From an uncultured Lachnospiraceae bacterium (GTDB lineage: Bacteria > Bacillota > Clostridia > Lachnospirales > Lachnospiraceae), in assembly GCA_949840915.1 (NCBI GenBank), contig CATKXY010000020.1, positions 1 through 44,559 on the forward strand: DNA of 44,559 bases, in the 5' to 3' direction. Positions 23,271 through 29,900 of this stretch are shown here, piece by piece. How positions within the stretch are numbered: the first letter of the stretch is position 1; each line of letters begins with the position of its first letter. The position numbers and the translations under genes are program-made. Under the pieces are notes generated by a model. The model was not told the DNA's origin. It did no database searches and was given only the letters and a program-made list of their open reading frames with translations.

Positions 23271-24173
23271 TTATACCGCCCCTATCAGATCCGTCAGCTT
23301 CTCCACATGGTATCTCTCCATATAGGCCTCTATCCCTCTGACCACCTCCACAGTGGCATAGGGATTCACAAAGTTCATGGCTCCGATGCTCACCGCACTG
23401 GCTCCCGCCAGGATAAATTCAATGGCATCCTCCGCCGTTGCGATACCGCCCATGCCGATGACGGGTATCTGTACCGCGTGAGCCGCCTGATACACCATGC
23501 GTACCGCAATGGGCTTGATGGCCGGTCCGCTCATGCCCCCCGTCTTGTTGGCAATGGCAAAACAACGCTTATGAATATCTATCTTCATACCTGTGAGCGT
23601 ATTGATCAGTGACAATGCGTCCGCCCCCGCGCTCTCAGCCGCCTTAGCCATCTCCGCGATATCCGTCACATTGGGACTCAGCTTCATAATGATCGGCTGC
23701 TTAGCGTGCTTTTTAATCTCCTGTGTGATATGGCAGAGCGCGTCCGCCCTCTGCCCGAAAGCGATGGCTCCCTCCTTCACGTTGGGACAGGAGACATTGA
23801 TTTCCAGCATGGATACCGCCGGCTCGTCGCCCAGCTTCTCCACTACCTCCACATAATCTTCCACGGTTTTTCCGCAGACATTCACAATGATCCTGGTGTC
23901 ATACTGCTTTAAAAAGGGAATATCCCGCTCCATCAGCACGTCAATGCCCGGATTCTGCAGTCCGATGGCATTGAGCATACCGCCATACACCTCCGCCACC
24001 CTGGGCGTCGGATTTCCCGGCCAAGGTACATTGGCCACCCCTTTGGTCACCACGGCACCCAATTGATTCAGATCCACAAACTCGGAGTATTCCATGCCCG
24101 ATCCGAAGGTTCCCGACGCAGTCATAACGGGATTTTTGAAAGTGACGCCTGCGATTGTCGTCTGTGTATTCAT
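23271..24173 (-). CDS. pyrD: Dihydroorotate dehydrogenase, catalytic subunit (class 1B)
   Basis: This 300-residue FMN enzyme oxidises dihydroorotate to orotate in pyrimidine synthesis. Class 1B features visible are FKNPVMTASGTFGSG at 12-26, VTKGV, NAIGLQNPG, the catalytic Cys129 in EINVSCPNVKEG, LSPNVTDI, and GMGGI...GASAVSIGAMNF near the end. It needs the PyrK subunit to pass electrons to NAD+. PyrK is encoded immediately upstream; the two share one base (TGATG), indicating coupled translation. It is the last gene of the pyrC-pyrK-pyrD operon. Confidence 0.96.
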   Translation of the reverse strand: MNTQTTIAGVTFKNPVMTASGTFGSGMEYSEFVDLNQLGAVVTKGVANVPWPGNPTPRVAEVYGGMLNAIGLQNPGIDVLMERDIPFLKQYDTRIIVNVCGKTVEDYVEVVEKLGDEPAVSMLEINVSCPNVKEGAIAFGQRADALCHITQEIKKHAKQPIIMKLSPNVTDIAEMAKAAESAGADALSLINTLTGMKIDIHKRCFAIANKTGGMSGPAIKPIAVRMVYQAAHAVQIPVIGMGGIATAEDAIEFILAGASAVSIGAMNFVNPYATVEVVRGIEAYMERYHVEKLTDLIGAV

Positions 24174-24958
24174 CAGATGTCCACCTCCCTCGCCTCAAAT
24201 ACAGGTCCGTCCGTACAGATTCTCGCATTGTGTACATGGGAATGTCTGTCGATCTCCTTCGTCTTTACCACACAGCCAAGGCATGCTCCCACACCGCAGG
24301 CCATATGCTCCTCCAGCGAGATATATGCGGGAATGTCCCGCTCTTCGGCATACCGCTTTATCGCACGAAGCATGGGCATGGGCCCGCAGGCATAAATCAC
24401 TTCCGCATCCAGCCCCTCTGCCGTCACGGCATCCAGCACATTGCCCTTCACACCCACGCTGCCATCCTCAGTGGCGGGAAAGACCCGCCCGTACCGCTCC
24501 AGATCCTCACGCAGAAAAGTCCTGCAGTCACGATATCCTGCAATGATCTGAATATTTTCCTGTGCCGTCACCTTGTTCAGCGCTTTGGCAAGCTGGAGCA
24601 TGGGAGGAATCCCGATGCCCCCGCCCATGAGAAAAATCTTTTTGCCTGCTGCCTGCTCCACGGGAAAGCCGTTTCCCAGTGTGCCTAAGATCCGGACAGT
24701 GTCTCCCTTCCCATAATGCGAAAACTCCTCCGTCCCCTGTCCCGCTATGCGATAGACGATCCGCAGCGCGGCCTGATCCTGCCGTACCTCGCAGATGCTG
24801 ATGGGCCTGGGCAAAAGAGTACTTCTGTCCTTTGGATATACGCAGAGAAACTGCCCGGGCAGGGCGGTCTTTGCAAGGTCAGTCTCAATCCACATGTCAT
24901 AAATCATGGGGGCGATTTCCTGCTGGGAAACCACCATGGCAGTCTGTTTTTGCTTCAT
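24173..24958 (-). CDS. pyrK: Dihydroorotate dehydrogenase, electron-transfer subunit
   Basis: This 261-residue protein carries FAD and a [2Fe-2S] cluster and passes electrons from PyrD to NAD+. The FAD-binding motif RPISIC is at 51-56, the NAD-binding GGGIGIPPM at 112-120, and the cluster cysteines at 221, 226, 229 and 248 (CGVGACLGC...ARICTDGPVF). The ATG at 24958 is used: it follows the pyrC stop by one base, with AGAGGAAG as ribosome site. Longer open frames upstream lie inside pyrC. Confidence 0.95.
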   Translation of the reverse strand: MKQKQTAMVVSQQEIAPMIYDMWIETDLAKTALPGQFLCVYPKDRSTLLPRPISICEVRQDQAALRIVYRIAGQGTEEFSHYGKGDTVRILGTLGNGFPVEQAAGKKIFLMGGGIGIPPMLQLAKALNKVTAQENIQIIAGYRDCRTFLREDLERYGRVFPATEDGSVGVKGNVLDAVTAEGLDAEVIYACGPMPMLRAIKRYAEERDIPAYISLEEHMACGVGACLGCVVKTKEIDRHSHVHNARICTDGPVFEAREVDI

Positions 24959-24959
24959 C

Positions 24960-26249
24960 TCACTTCCTCTTTTCTTCATATACGATTTTCCCGGCGCATA
25001 TGGTTGCGCATACCTTTCCTGTAAGCTCCCATCCGGTAAACGGGCTGTTGACCGACTTTGACATATAATCTCCCGCCGCATTCACCGCCGCCGTGTCAAT
25101 GAGCACCAGATCTGCCGGACCGCCTTCTGCCAGATATCCCGCATCCAGATGATACAGCGCCGCCGGATTTGTACTCATGGCGCGCAGAAGCTCACGCAGA
25201 GTCATATATCCCTTGCACACCAGCTCTGTGATCCCAAGAGAAAGCGCCGTCTCCAGACCGATGATACCGCTGGGCGCCTCCGTGAGAGGCTTTGCTTTCT
25301 CCTCCGCGCTGTGAGGCGCGTGATCTGTTGCTATGATATCGATGGTGCCGTCCGCCAGTCCCCTGATGATGGCCTGCCTGTCCTCCTCCGTGCGCAGCGG
25401 CGGATTCATCTTGGCCAATGTCCCGTATCGGATCACAGCCTCCTCAGTCAGCGTAAAATGATGCGGGGTCGCCTCCGCATGGATATTATGTCCCGTTCCC
25501 CGCTCTTTAGCCCGGCGCACCAGCTCCACGCCCTCCTCCGTGCTGATATGCTGAATATTGATACAGGCCCCCGTCTCCAGCGCAAGCTCCAGATCCCTCC
25601 CGATCAGTCCGATCTCCGCCTCCCGGGGCGACCCCTGGATTCCGAAATGAGCGCTTGCCCTGCCTCTGTTAACACCGTTTTGGGCGATCAGGCCCGGGTC
25701 CTCCTCATGGAAGCTGACAGGCATGTCCAACCGGGCGGTGCGCTCCATGGCCGTCCGCACCAGTTTTTCATCCAGCAGCGGGACTCCATCGTCCGTAAAG
25801 CCCACCGCTCCGCACTGCGCCAGTTTTTCCATATCCGTGAGCTCTACGCCCTTCATGCCCATCGTGACATTGGCACAAGTCACGACATGTATGTCAGTTT
25901 CTTTCGCCTTGTCTATAACATATTCCAGCGTCTCTTCGTTGTCCACAGGCGGCTTGGTGTTCGCCATCAGCACCACCGTGGTGTAGCCGCCCCGGGCAGC
26001 CGCCCGCGCTCCGGTGGCGATATCCTCTTCATAAGTGAAGCCCGGCTCCCGAAAATGCACATGCACATCCACCAGCCCCGGTGCAACTACCAGCCCTTGC
26101 GCATCCAGCACCTCACAGCCGTCGGGTATCTCCAGATCCCTCCCGAGTCTGCCGATCCTGATGATTTTGTCCCCGTCCGTCAATACGTCAAAGCTTCCCT
26201 CCGTGCCGGATTTGGGATCGATCAGATAACCGTTTTGTATCAATAACAT
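24960..26249 (-). CDS. pyrC: Dihydroorotase
   Basis: This 429-residue type I dihydroorotase is a zinc amidohydrolase that closes carbamoyl-aspartate to dihydroorotate. The metal site HVHFREPG is at 63-70 (His63, His65). Later signatures are HEEDPGLI, NIQHISTEEGVELV, HAEATPHHFTLTEE and the Asp in ATDHAPHS. The ATG at 26249 has AGGGGG 7 nt upstream. It is first in the operon and has a hairpin leader and a near-consensus promoter. carA, carB, pyrB, pyrE and pyrF are not in the window. Confidence 0.95.
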   Translation of the reverse strand: MLLIQNGYLIDPKSGTEGSFDVLTDGDKIIRIGRLGRDLEIPDGCEVLDAQGLVVAPGLVDVHVHFREPGFTYEEDIATGARAAARGGYTTVVLMANTKPPVDNEETLEYVIDKAKETDIHVVTCANVTMGMKGVELTDMEKLAQCGAVGFTDDGVPLLDEKLVRTAMERTARLDMPVSFHEEDPGLIAQNGVNRGRASAHFGIQGSPREAEIGLIGRDLELALETGACINIQHISTEEGVELVRRAKERGTGHNIHAEATPHHFTLTEEAVIRYGTLAKMNPPLRTEEDRQAIIRGLADGTIDIIATDHAPHSAEEKAKPLTEAPSGIIGLETALSLGITELVCKGYMTLRELLRAMSTNPAALYHLDAGYLAEGGPADLVLIDTAAVNAAGDYMSKSVNSPFTGWELTGKVCATICAGKIVYEEKRK

Positions 26250-26256
26250 GGCAACG

Positions 26257-26291
26257 CCCCCTGTAAGTTCTTTCCTGTTAAGCTCTTACAG
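26257..26291 (-). promoter_or_regulatory. Hairpin leader of pyrC touching the ribosome site
   Basis: On the minus strand, CTGTAAG (26291-26285) can pair with CTTACAG (26267-26261). The latter's last two bases are the first two of the AGGGGG ribosome site (26262-26257). CTGTAA can instead pair with TTAACAG nearby (26281-26275), giving a competing hairpin. The transcription start expected from the promoter lies inside the first arm. Confidence 0.5.
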
Positions 26292-26294
26292 TTC

Positions 26295-26322
26295 ATTATA
26301 CAGAAATTCAGGGCTTTGACAA
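26295..26322 (-). promoter_or_regulatory. Sigma-A promoter of the pyrC operon
   Basis: On the minus strand, TTGTCA at 26322-26317, a 16-bp spacer and TATAAT at 26300-26295. Confidence 0.8.
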
Positions 26323-26344
26323 GTAGGAATGCTTCAGCGCACTT

Positions 26345-26467
26345 TCAATCTTTTGATAACCAATACTCCCATTCCTGATTTTCAAAATGCCATCCTTCTC
26401 TATACTGTTCTAATAGTCCGTCCAGCGTAGTATCTATACCCTGATTCAAAAACAAAAAACACCGCAT
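26345..26467 (-). pseudogene. Short protein-like fragment, probably the 3' end of a lost gene
   Basis: A 40-codon frame ends in a protein-like tail (LDGLLEQYREGWHFENQEW, then EYWLSKD and stop). Its only ATG lies inside the terminator hairpin at 26462-26485 and has no usable ribosome spacing, so it is unlikely to be translated from there. I read it as the remaining C-terminus of a deleted gene. The family is unknown. A small real gene with an unusual start cannot be excluded. Confidence 0.3.
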
Positions 26468-26485
26468 TCCTCTTCAAGAATACGG
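26447..26485. terminator. Terminator of the accessory region, mainly minus strand
   Basis: An 8-bp stem with one mismatch (26462-26469 with 26478-26485). The minus strand then reads TGTTTTTTGTTTTTG, a strong T-tract; the plus strand has CATTTTTA. It probably ends the transcript from the gene at 26625-27107. Confidence 0.7.
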
Positions 26486-26490
26486 CATTT

Positions 26491-26577
26491 TTAGAATTTA
26501 CATATTTTTATATATGGTACAACATCCTCTATTATCTTTGGCAAATTCGTGTTGTCCTTTTTAGGAAACATCAACAT
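26491..26577 (-). pseudogene. 28-residue gene remnant
   Basis: A frame of 28 codons reads MLMFPKKDNTNLPKIIEDV, then VPYIKICKF and stop. It looks like coding sequence, stops immediately before the terminator hairpin, and has no ribosome site and a stop codon just upstream in frame. It is most simply the tail of a gene lost by deletion. It lies 47 bp after the 160-residue protein gene, so a tiny downstream gene is a less likely alternative. Confidence 0.3.
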
Positions 26578-26624
26578 TTAGTTACTACACCATAGTCTAG
26601 TCCGTTCTTATACATCCAAACAAA

Positions 26625-27107
26625 TCATTTTTCAAATAGTTCTAACCAAAAATTTTTCACTGTGGCCATAGCCATATCATCTCCTGAATAAAGTTCCTTT
26701 GCCCATTTATAAGGAGTGAATTCTTTAAAGAAATCTTTTACCTTTTGTTGTTGCTCTTCATTTACCTCTACTTCCCACGCTTTTTTACCATCTGTACCTG
26801 CATGAAAACAAGTGATCTTGTTGTCCGTAAAATATGTTAGGTATATTTTTCCGTCTTCCGGATTCTTTGCGGATACAATCTGATTTACAACTGGTATCTG
26901 ATTTAATTTAAATTTGCCACTGTAAAATATATCTTTAAAAGACAATCCCATATATGAACTTGGTACTTCCTCCTGTTCCTTTTGAAGCGCTTTTTCAGGT
27001 TCTTCATGTATCCCAATAGAAAAAGGCTCTTCTGTCTTTGTACTGGAAGCTGTATTCCTGTAATATTCCGCACTATTGCTATTGCTGTTTACACTCGTTA
27101 CTGACAT
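26625..27107 (-). CDS. Hypothetical protein, target of the neighbouring ECF sigma factor
   Basis: This 160-residue protein has a disordered, Ser/Asn-rich head (MSVTSVNSNSNSAEYYRN) and a Glu/Lys-rich linker. A compact domain (about 60-160) has GLSFKDIFYSGKFKLNQIPV, GKIYLTYFTDNKITCFHAG, WEVEVNEEQQQKVKDFFKEF and a final MAMATVKNFWLELFEK. There is no signal peptide. No family is recognised. The ATG has GAGGAGA upstream. Its promoter (27130-27158) matches that of the ECF sigma gene in hexamers, spacing and flanks, so it is very likely controlled by that sigma factor although it is a separate transcript. The base composition is AT-richer than the housekeeping genes around it. Confidence 0.75.
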   Translation of the reverse strand: MSVTSVNSNSNSAEYYRNTASSTKTEEPFSIGIHEEPEKALQKEQEEVPSSYMGLSFKDIFYSGKFKLNQIPVVNQIVSAKNPEDGKIYLTYFTDNKITCFHAGTDGKKAWEVEVNEEQQQKVKDFFKEFTPYKWAKELYSGDDMAMATVKNFWLELFEK

Positions 27108-27129
27108 ATTTCATCTCCTCTCATTAACA

Positions 27130-27158
27130 ATAACGAAATAGGACCCCCTCTTTGTTAC
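27130..27158 (-). promoter_or_regulatory. ECF-type promoter of the 160-residue protein gene
   Basis: On the minus strand, GTAACA at 27158-27153, a 17-bp spacer and CGTTAT at 27135-27130, followed by TGTTAAT. The same pattern lies before the ECF sigma gene. Confidence 0.75.
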
Positions 27159-27184
27159 ATTTTTTATTTATTTTTTCTGCCATA

Positions 27185-27868
27185 TCAATCAACCAGAATG
27201 CTATCAAATATCAGGCATACTTCGTCAATATCCGAATGATCCGCCGTTAATACATAGACATATTCTCCATGTTCATAATATGCATATACAAATCCGTCAT
27301 GGTACAGCGAAATAACAATTATCTTCCCATTGATCTCTTTCATGATCTGCTGATCATATTCTGTATCTGCTATTAATTTCCCTCCATCCTGAACCAGCAT
27401 TTGATCCCATGTGATCATCTCTCCATTCCCATTTGTATAGATAATATTGAACCAATGTTCCGACGTAACCCTGTCAGTTTCCTGATACCCCTCCGGAATA
27501 TAGCCCGGTTCGTTGTATTGAATGGGTTCCTGCTTTTGTCGCACAAAATAAGTGTAACAAATGGAGTCCTCCCAAACAGACTTAACTGTCTCATAAAATT
27601 TGACTCTATATGCCTGCACACTCATCGTTATCACAAACAGGGTACTGATCATGCAGACAAACAGTATCGCCGCTTTTTTAGACAGTCTGTAAAATACCCC
27701 CATCCAAGGATGTGCCTCCCTTCTCATCAGCTTCTTCATTCTGTGCTCAAACTTATCCGTAAACTGATACTCATAATCTGTATTGCTTTCCAGCTCTCTA
27801 ATAATTGCTTCATCCACAACAGACATATATTTATACAGCCATTCATCCGTTACGCTTATTTTCTTCAC
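27185..27868 (-). CDS. Anti-sigma factor-like membrane protein (DUF4367 type)
   Basis: This 227-residue protein has a cytoplasmic N-terminal part (about 1-65) with DEAIIRELESNTDYEYQFTDKFE and a basic RMKKLMRREAH. One transmembrane helix (about 68-86) and an outer domain follow. The outer domain has PGYIPEGYQETDR and repeated strand patterns (MITWDQMLVQDGG, GKIIVISLYHDGFVYAYYEHG) as in DUF4367 proteins. Such proteins usually bind and silence the sigma factor encoded next to them. The gene overlaps the ECF sigma gene by 26 bp, which implies coupled expression in fixed ratio. No zinc-binding HxxxCxxC motif is present. The signal sensed is unknown. Confidence 0.8.
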   Translation of the reverse strand: MKKISVTDEWLYKYMSVVDEAIIRELESNTDYEYQFTDKFEHRMKKLMRREAHPWMGVFYRLSKKAAILFVCMISTLFVITMSVQAYRVKFYETVKSVWEDSICYTYFVRQKQEPIQYNEPGYIPEGYQETDRVTSEHWFNIIYTNGNGEMITWDQMLVQDGGKLIADTEYDQQIMKEINGKIIVISLYHDGFVYAYYEHGEYVYVLTADHSDIDEVCLIFDSILVD

Positions 27869-28403
27869 ATGTATCTTCCTCCAGTCCTTCTAGCGCTTCT
27901 TCTATTAATATTTTCCCTCTGGCAATCCGTTGCCTGACTGTGCCTTCCTGAATTCCACACAGTCTGGCAATCTCACTGTTTTCCAAATGGGCAGAATATT
28001 TCAGCAGGAAAACATCCCTATACTTAATCGGCAAGTTCTTTAATATGTCCAAAACTTCATTCTCTATATCTGTTTCCATGTAAGACACTGGCATATCTTC
28101 TTCCTTCAGTTCATCAATATATGTTTCTCTTTGAATCCGCACATTTTTATTTCTATACATATCCACAGCAGCATTTTTCACTATAGTTATCAAGTACCTC
28201 TTTGTCCGCAAACTTTCTGGATCTCCTATATTATCCATATGCATCGCCAGATTAACAAACGCATTCTGTACAGCATCTTCCGCTGAAATGTAATCCTGAA
28301 GGACATCCATTGCAACTTTCTGCATCAAGTATCTGTATTTTTCATATAGAATGACAAATTTTCTCTTATCTTCCGGCGTATCTATCATCAACAAAAATAT
28401 CAT
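27843..28403 (-). CDS. ECF RNA polymerase sigma factor
   Basis: This 186-residue protein has the two-domain build of extracytoplasmic-function sigma factors. Region 2 (about 15-85) has YEKYRYLMQKVAMDVLQDYISAEDAVQNAFVNLAMH and KRYLITIVKNAAVDMYRNK. Region 4 (about 115-175) has LPIKYRDVFLLKYSAHLENSEIARLCGIQEGTVRQRIARGKILIEE, the helix-turn-helix that reads the -35. The ATG at 28403 is taken (GGGGAA upstream) rather than the TTG at 28418. The gene overlaps the anti-sigma gene by 26 bp. A GTAACA-N17-CGTTAT promoter precedes it, consistent with autoregulation. Confidence 0.92.
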   Translation of the reverse strand: MIFLLMIDTPEDKRKFVILYEKYRYLMQKVAMDVLQDYISAEDAVQNAFVNLAMHMDNIGDPESLRTKRYLITIVKNAAVDMYRNKNVRIQRETYIDELKEEDMPVSYMETDIENEVLDILKNLPIKYRDVFLLKYSAHLENSEIARLCGIQEGTVRQRIARGKILIEEALEGLEEDTCEENKRNG

Positions 28404-28481
28404 ATAAGTTCCCCACAAGTAACGTCATATGTGTTTTTACTAACTCGCTTCTGTAATTGTTTTTCTGCCCGTCTATTAACA

Positions 28482-28510
28482 ATAACGAAATAAACAACCC
28501 GATTTGTTAC
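28482..28510 (-). promoter_or_regulatory. ECF-type promoter of the sigma factor operon
   Basis: On the minus strand, GTAACA at 28510-28505, a 17-bp spacer and CGTTAT at 28487-28482, followed by TGTTAAT. It is nearly identical in hexamers, spacing and flanks to the promoter at 27130-27158. Confidence 0.8.
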
Positions 28511-28575
28511 ATTTTCAAACCAAAAAACATTTCTTTTTCATCTCTTCCTCCCCGTTGTAACTTGTAATAATGATA

Positions 28576-28607
28576 AAAGGCATCAATGCCCATGCACTGA
28601 CGCCTTT
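28576..28607 (-). terminator. Terminator of the PrcB-like lipoprotein gene
   Basis: On the minus strand a 14-bp stem with two wobble pairs (28607-28594 with 28589-28576), a 4-nt loop and a T-rich tail. It lies 22 bp after the stop codon. Confidence 0.75.
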
Positions 28608-28628
28608 CGCTCATTCTGATTTTTTGAT

Positions 28629-29045
28629 TTATTCAAAAACCACCGGCTTATCCATATAATCCATCTTCAGTACAATGTAGGGACAGGAAGGCACCCGGTT
28701 GCCGGAATCGCTGCTCTCAGGCCCCAGCAGAGTCGTATTCACATAGATCGCTTCCTCCGTGAGATACAACTCATTGACTGCAATGCTGTAACCGCCGCTC
28801 TCCTGCTGTCCGTAACCTATGACTATGTAGAGATATTCCGCATCGCTGTAGGTAAGTTTAAAGGGATCCGCCTTTTTCTCATCGATAATGGTCATGAGCT
28901 CCTGAGGTATCTTCTCCTCACTCACCACTGTAAATCCCAGATCCTGCAGCTTCACTCTCTCCTCGCTGAGCATGGAACAGCCTGCAAGCAAGGGCAGACA
29001 GAGCGCCGCAAACAGCACAAGCACAGCCTTTTTCATTCCTCTCAT
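28629..29045 (-). CDS. Lipoprotein with PrcB-like C-terminal domain
   Basis: This 138-residue protein has a lipoprotein signal (KKAVLVLFAALCLPLLAGC; Cys at about residue 23 if the first ATG is used). Its domain resembles the PrcB C-terminal fold: YIVIGYGQQESGGYSIAVNELYLTEEAIYVNTTLLGP, then CPYIVLKMDYMDKPVVFE. That G-GGYSI-V and SCPY-V--D pattern is the family signature. Function is unknown; in T. denticola PrcB is part of a protease complex. The ATG at 29045 fits AGGCGG 10 nt upstream; a second ATG at 29036 is possible. The gene stands alone and is divergent from plsC. Confidence 0.7.
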   Translation of the reverse strand: MRGMKKAVLVLFAALCLPLLAGCSMLSEERVKLQDLGFTVVSEEKIPQELMTIIDEKKADPFKLTYSDAEYLYIVIGYGQQESGGYSIAVNELYLTEEAIYVNTTLLGPESSDSGNRVPSCPYIVLKMDYMDKPVVFE

Positions 29046-29080
29046 ATATATTTTTCCGCCTGATGTTTTGGTCTATTCTA

Positions 29081-29109
29081 TGTACAAAATTGGCAGAATA
29101 TGCTATACT
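29081..29109 (+). promoter_or_regulatory. Sigma-A promoter of plsC
   Basis: TGTACA at 29081-29086, a 17-bp spacer and TATACT at 29104-29109, 30 bp before the ATG. Confidence 0.6.
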
Positions 29110-29138
29110 AAGCAGTAAATACGCTGAAAGAGGTAGCT

Positions 29139-29900
29139 ATGATACGTTTTATACTGGTTGTAATCGTCCTGCTGGGCTTTCTGATTCTGGGGAGTCCGCT
29201 GTTGGTAGTCGAGTGGCTGATCGGCAGGAAAAATCCTGATCTAAAGAGCCGAAGTTCTCTGTCCATCGTCAAATGGGCTTTCCGCATGATCATCCGTGTC
29301 ACAGGCACCAAAGTCATCGCCATCGGCGAGGAGCGCATCCCCGCGGACACTGCAGTTTTGTATGTGGGGAATCATCGCAGCTATTTTGATGTGGTTCTGA
29401 CCTATCTGCGTGTACCGCGCCCCACGGGCTATATCGCCAAAAGAGAAATGCTGCGCTATCCCCTTCTCAAAAACTGGATGCGCAATCTCCACTGTCTCTT
29501 TCTGGACAGGGACGATATCAAAGCGGGACTAAAGACCATCCTGGCTGCAGTAGATAAAGTGAAGAACGGCATATCCATCACGATCTTTCCCGAGGGAACA
29601 CGCAACACGGTGCCGGACACATTGCTCCCCTTCCGCGACGGAAGCTTTAAGATCGCGGAGAAGGGCGAAGTCCCCATCATTCCCATGACTATCGTAAATA
29701 CCGCCGCCATCTTCGAGGATCATTTACCCTTTATGAAGAAAGCGACGGTCATCATCGAATACGGTGAACCCATCTATATGAAGGATCTGGACAAAGAGAC
29801 CCGTAAAAACATTGGTAACTATGTGAGTTCCATCATCCTTGACACTTATATGAAAAATAAAAAGCTGCTGGATGAGTTCACTGCTTCAGACAATCAATAA
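29139..29900 (+). CDS. plsC: 1-acyl-sn-glycerol-3-phosphate acyltransferase
   Basis: This 253-residue membrane-bound enzyme adds the second fatty acid to lysophosphatidic acid, giving phosphatidic acid for membrane lipids. An N-terminal hydrophobic helix (about 2-26) anchors it. The catalytic HX4D motif NHRSYFD has His79 and Asp84. The substrate-binding FPEGTR is at 150-155, with VPIIPMTIVN afterwards. The ATG follows AAAGAGG. Its 3' end overlaps the convergent murF by 23 bp. Confidence 0.93.
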   Translation: MIRFILVVIVLLGFLILGSPLLVVEWLIGRKNPDLKSRSSLSIVKWAFRMIIRVTGTKVIAIGEERIPADTAVLYVGNHRSYFDVVLTYLRVPRPTGYIAKREMLRYPLLKNWMRNLHCLFLDRDDIKAGLKTILAAVDKVKNGISITIFPEGTRNTVPDTLLPFRDGSFKIAEKGEVPIIPMTIVNTAAIFEDHLPFMKKATVIIEYGEPIYMKDLDKETRKNIGNYVSSIILDTYMKNKKLLDEFTASDNQ

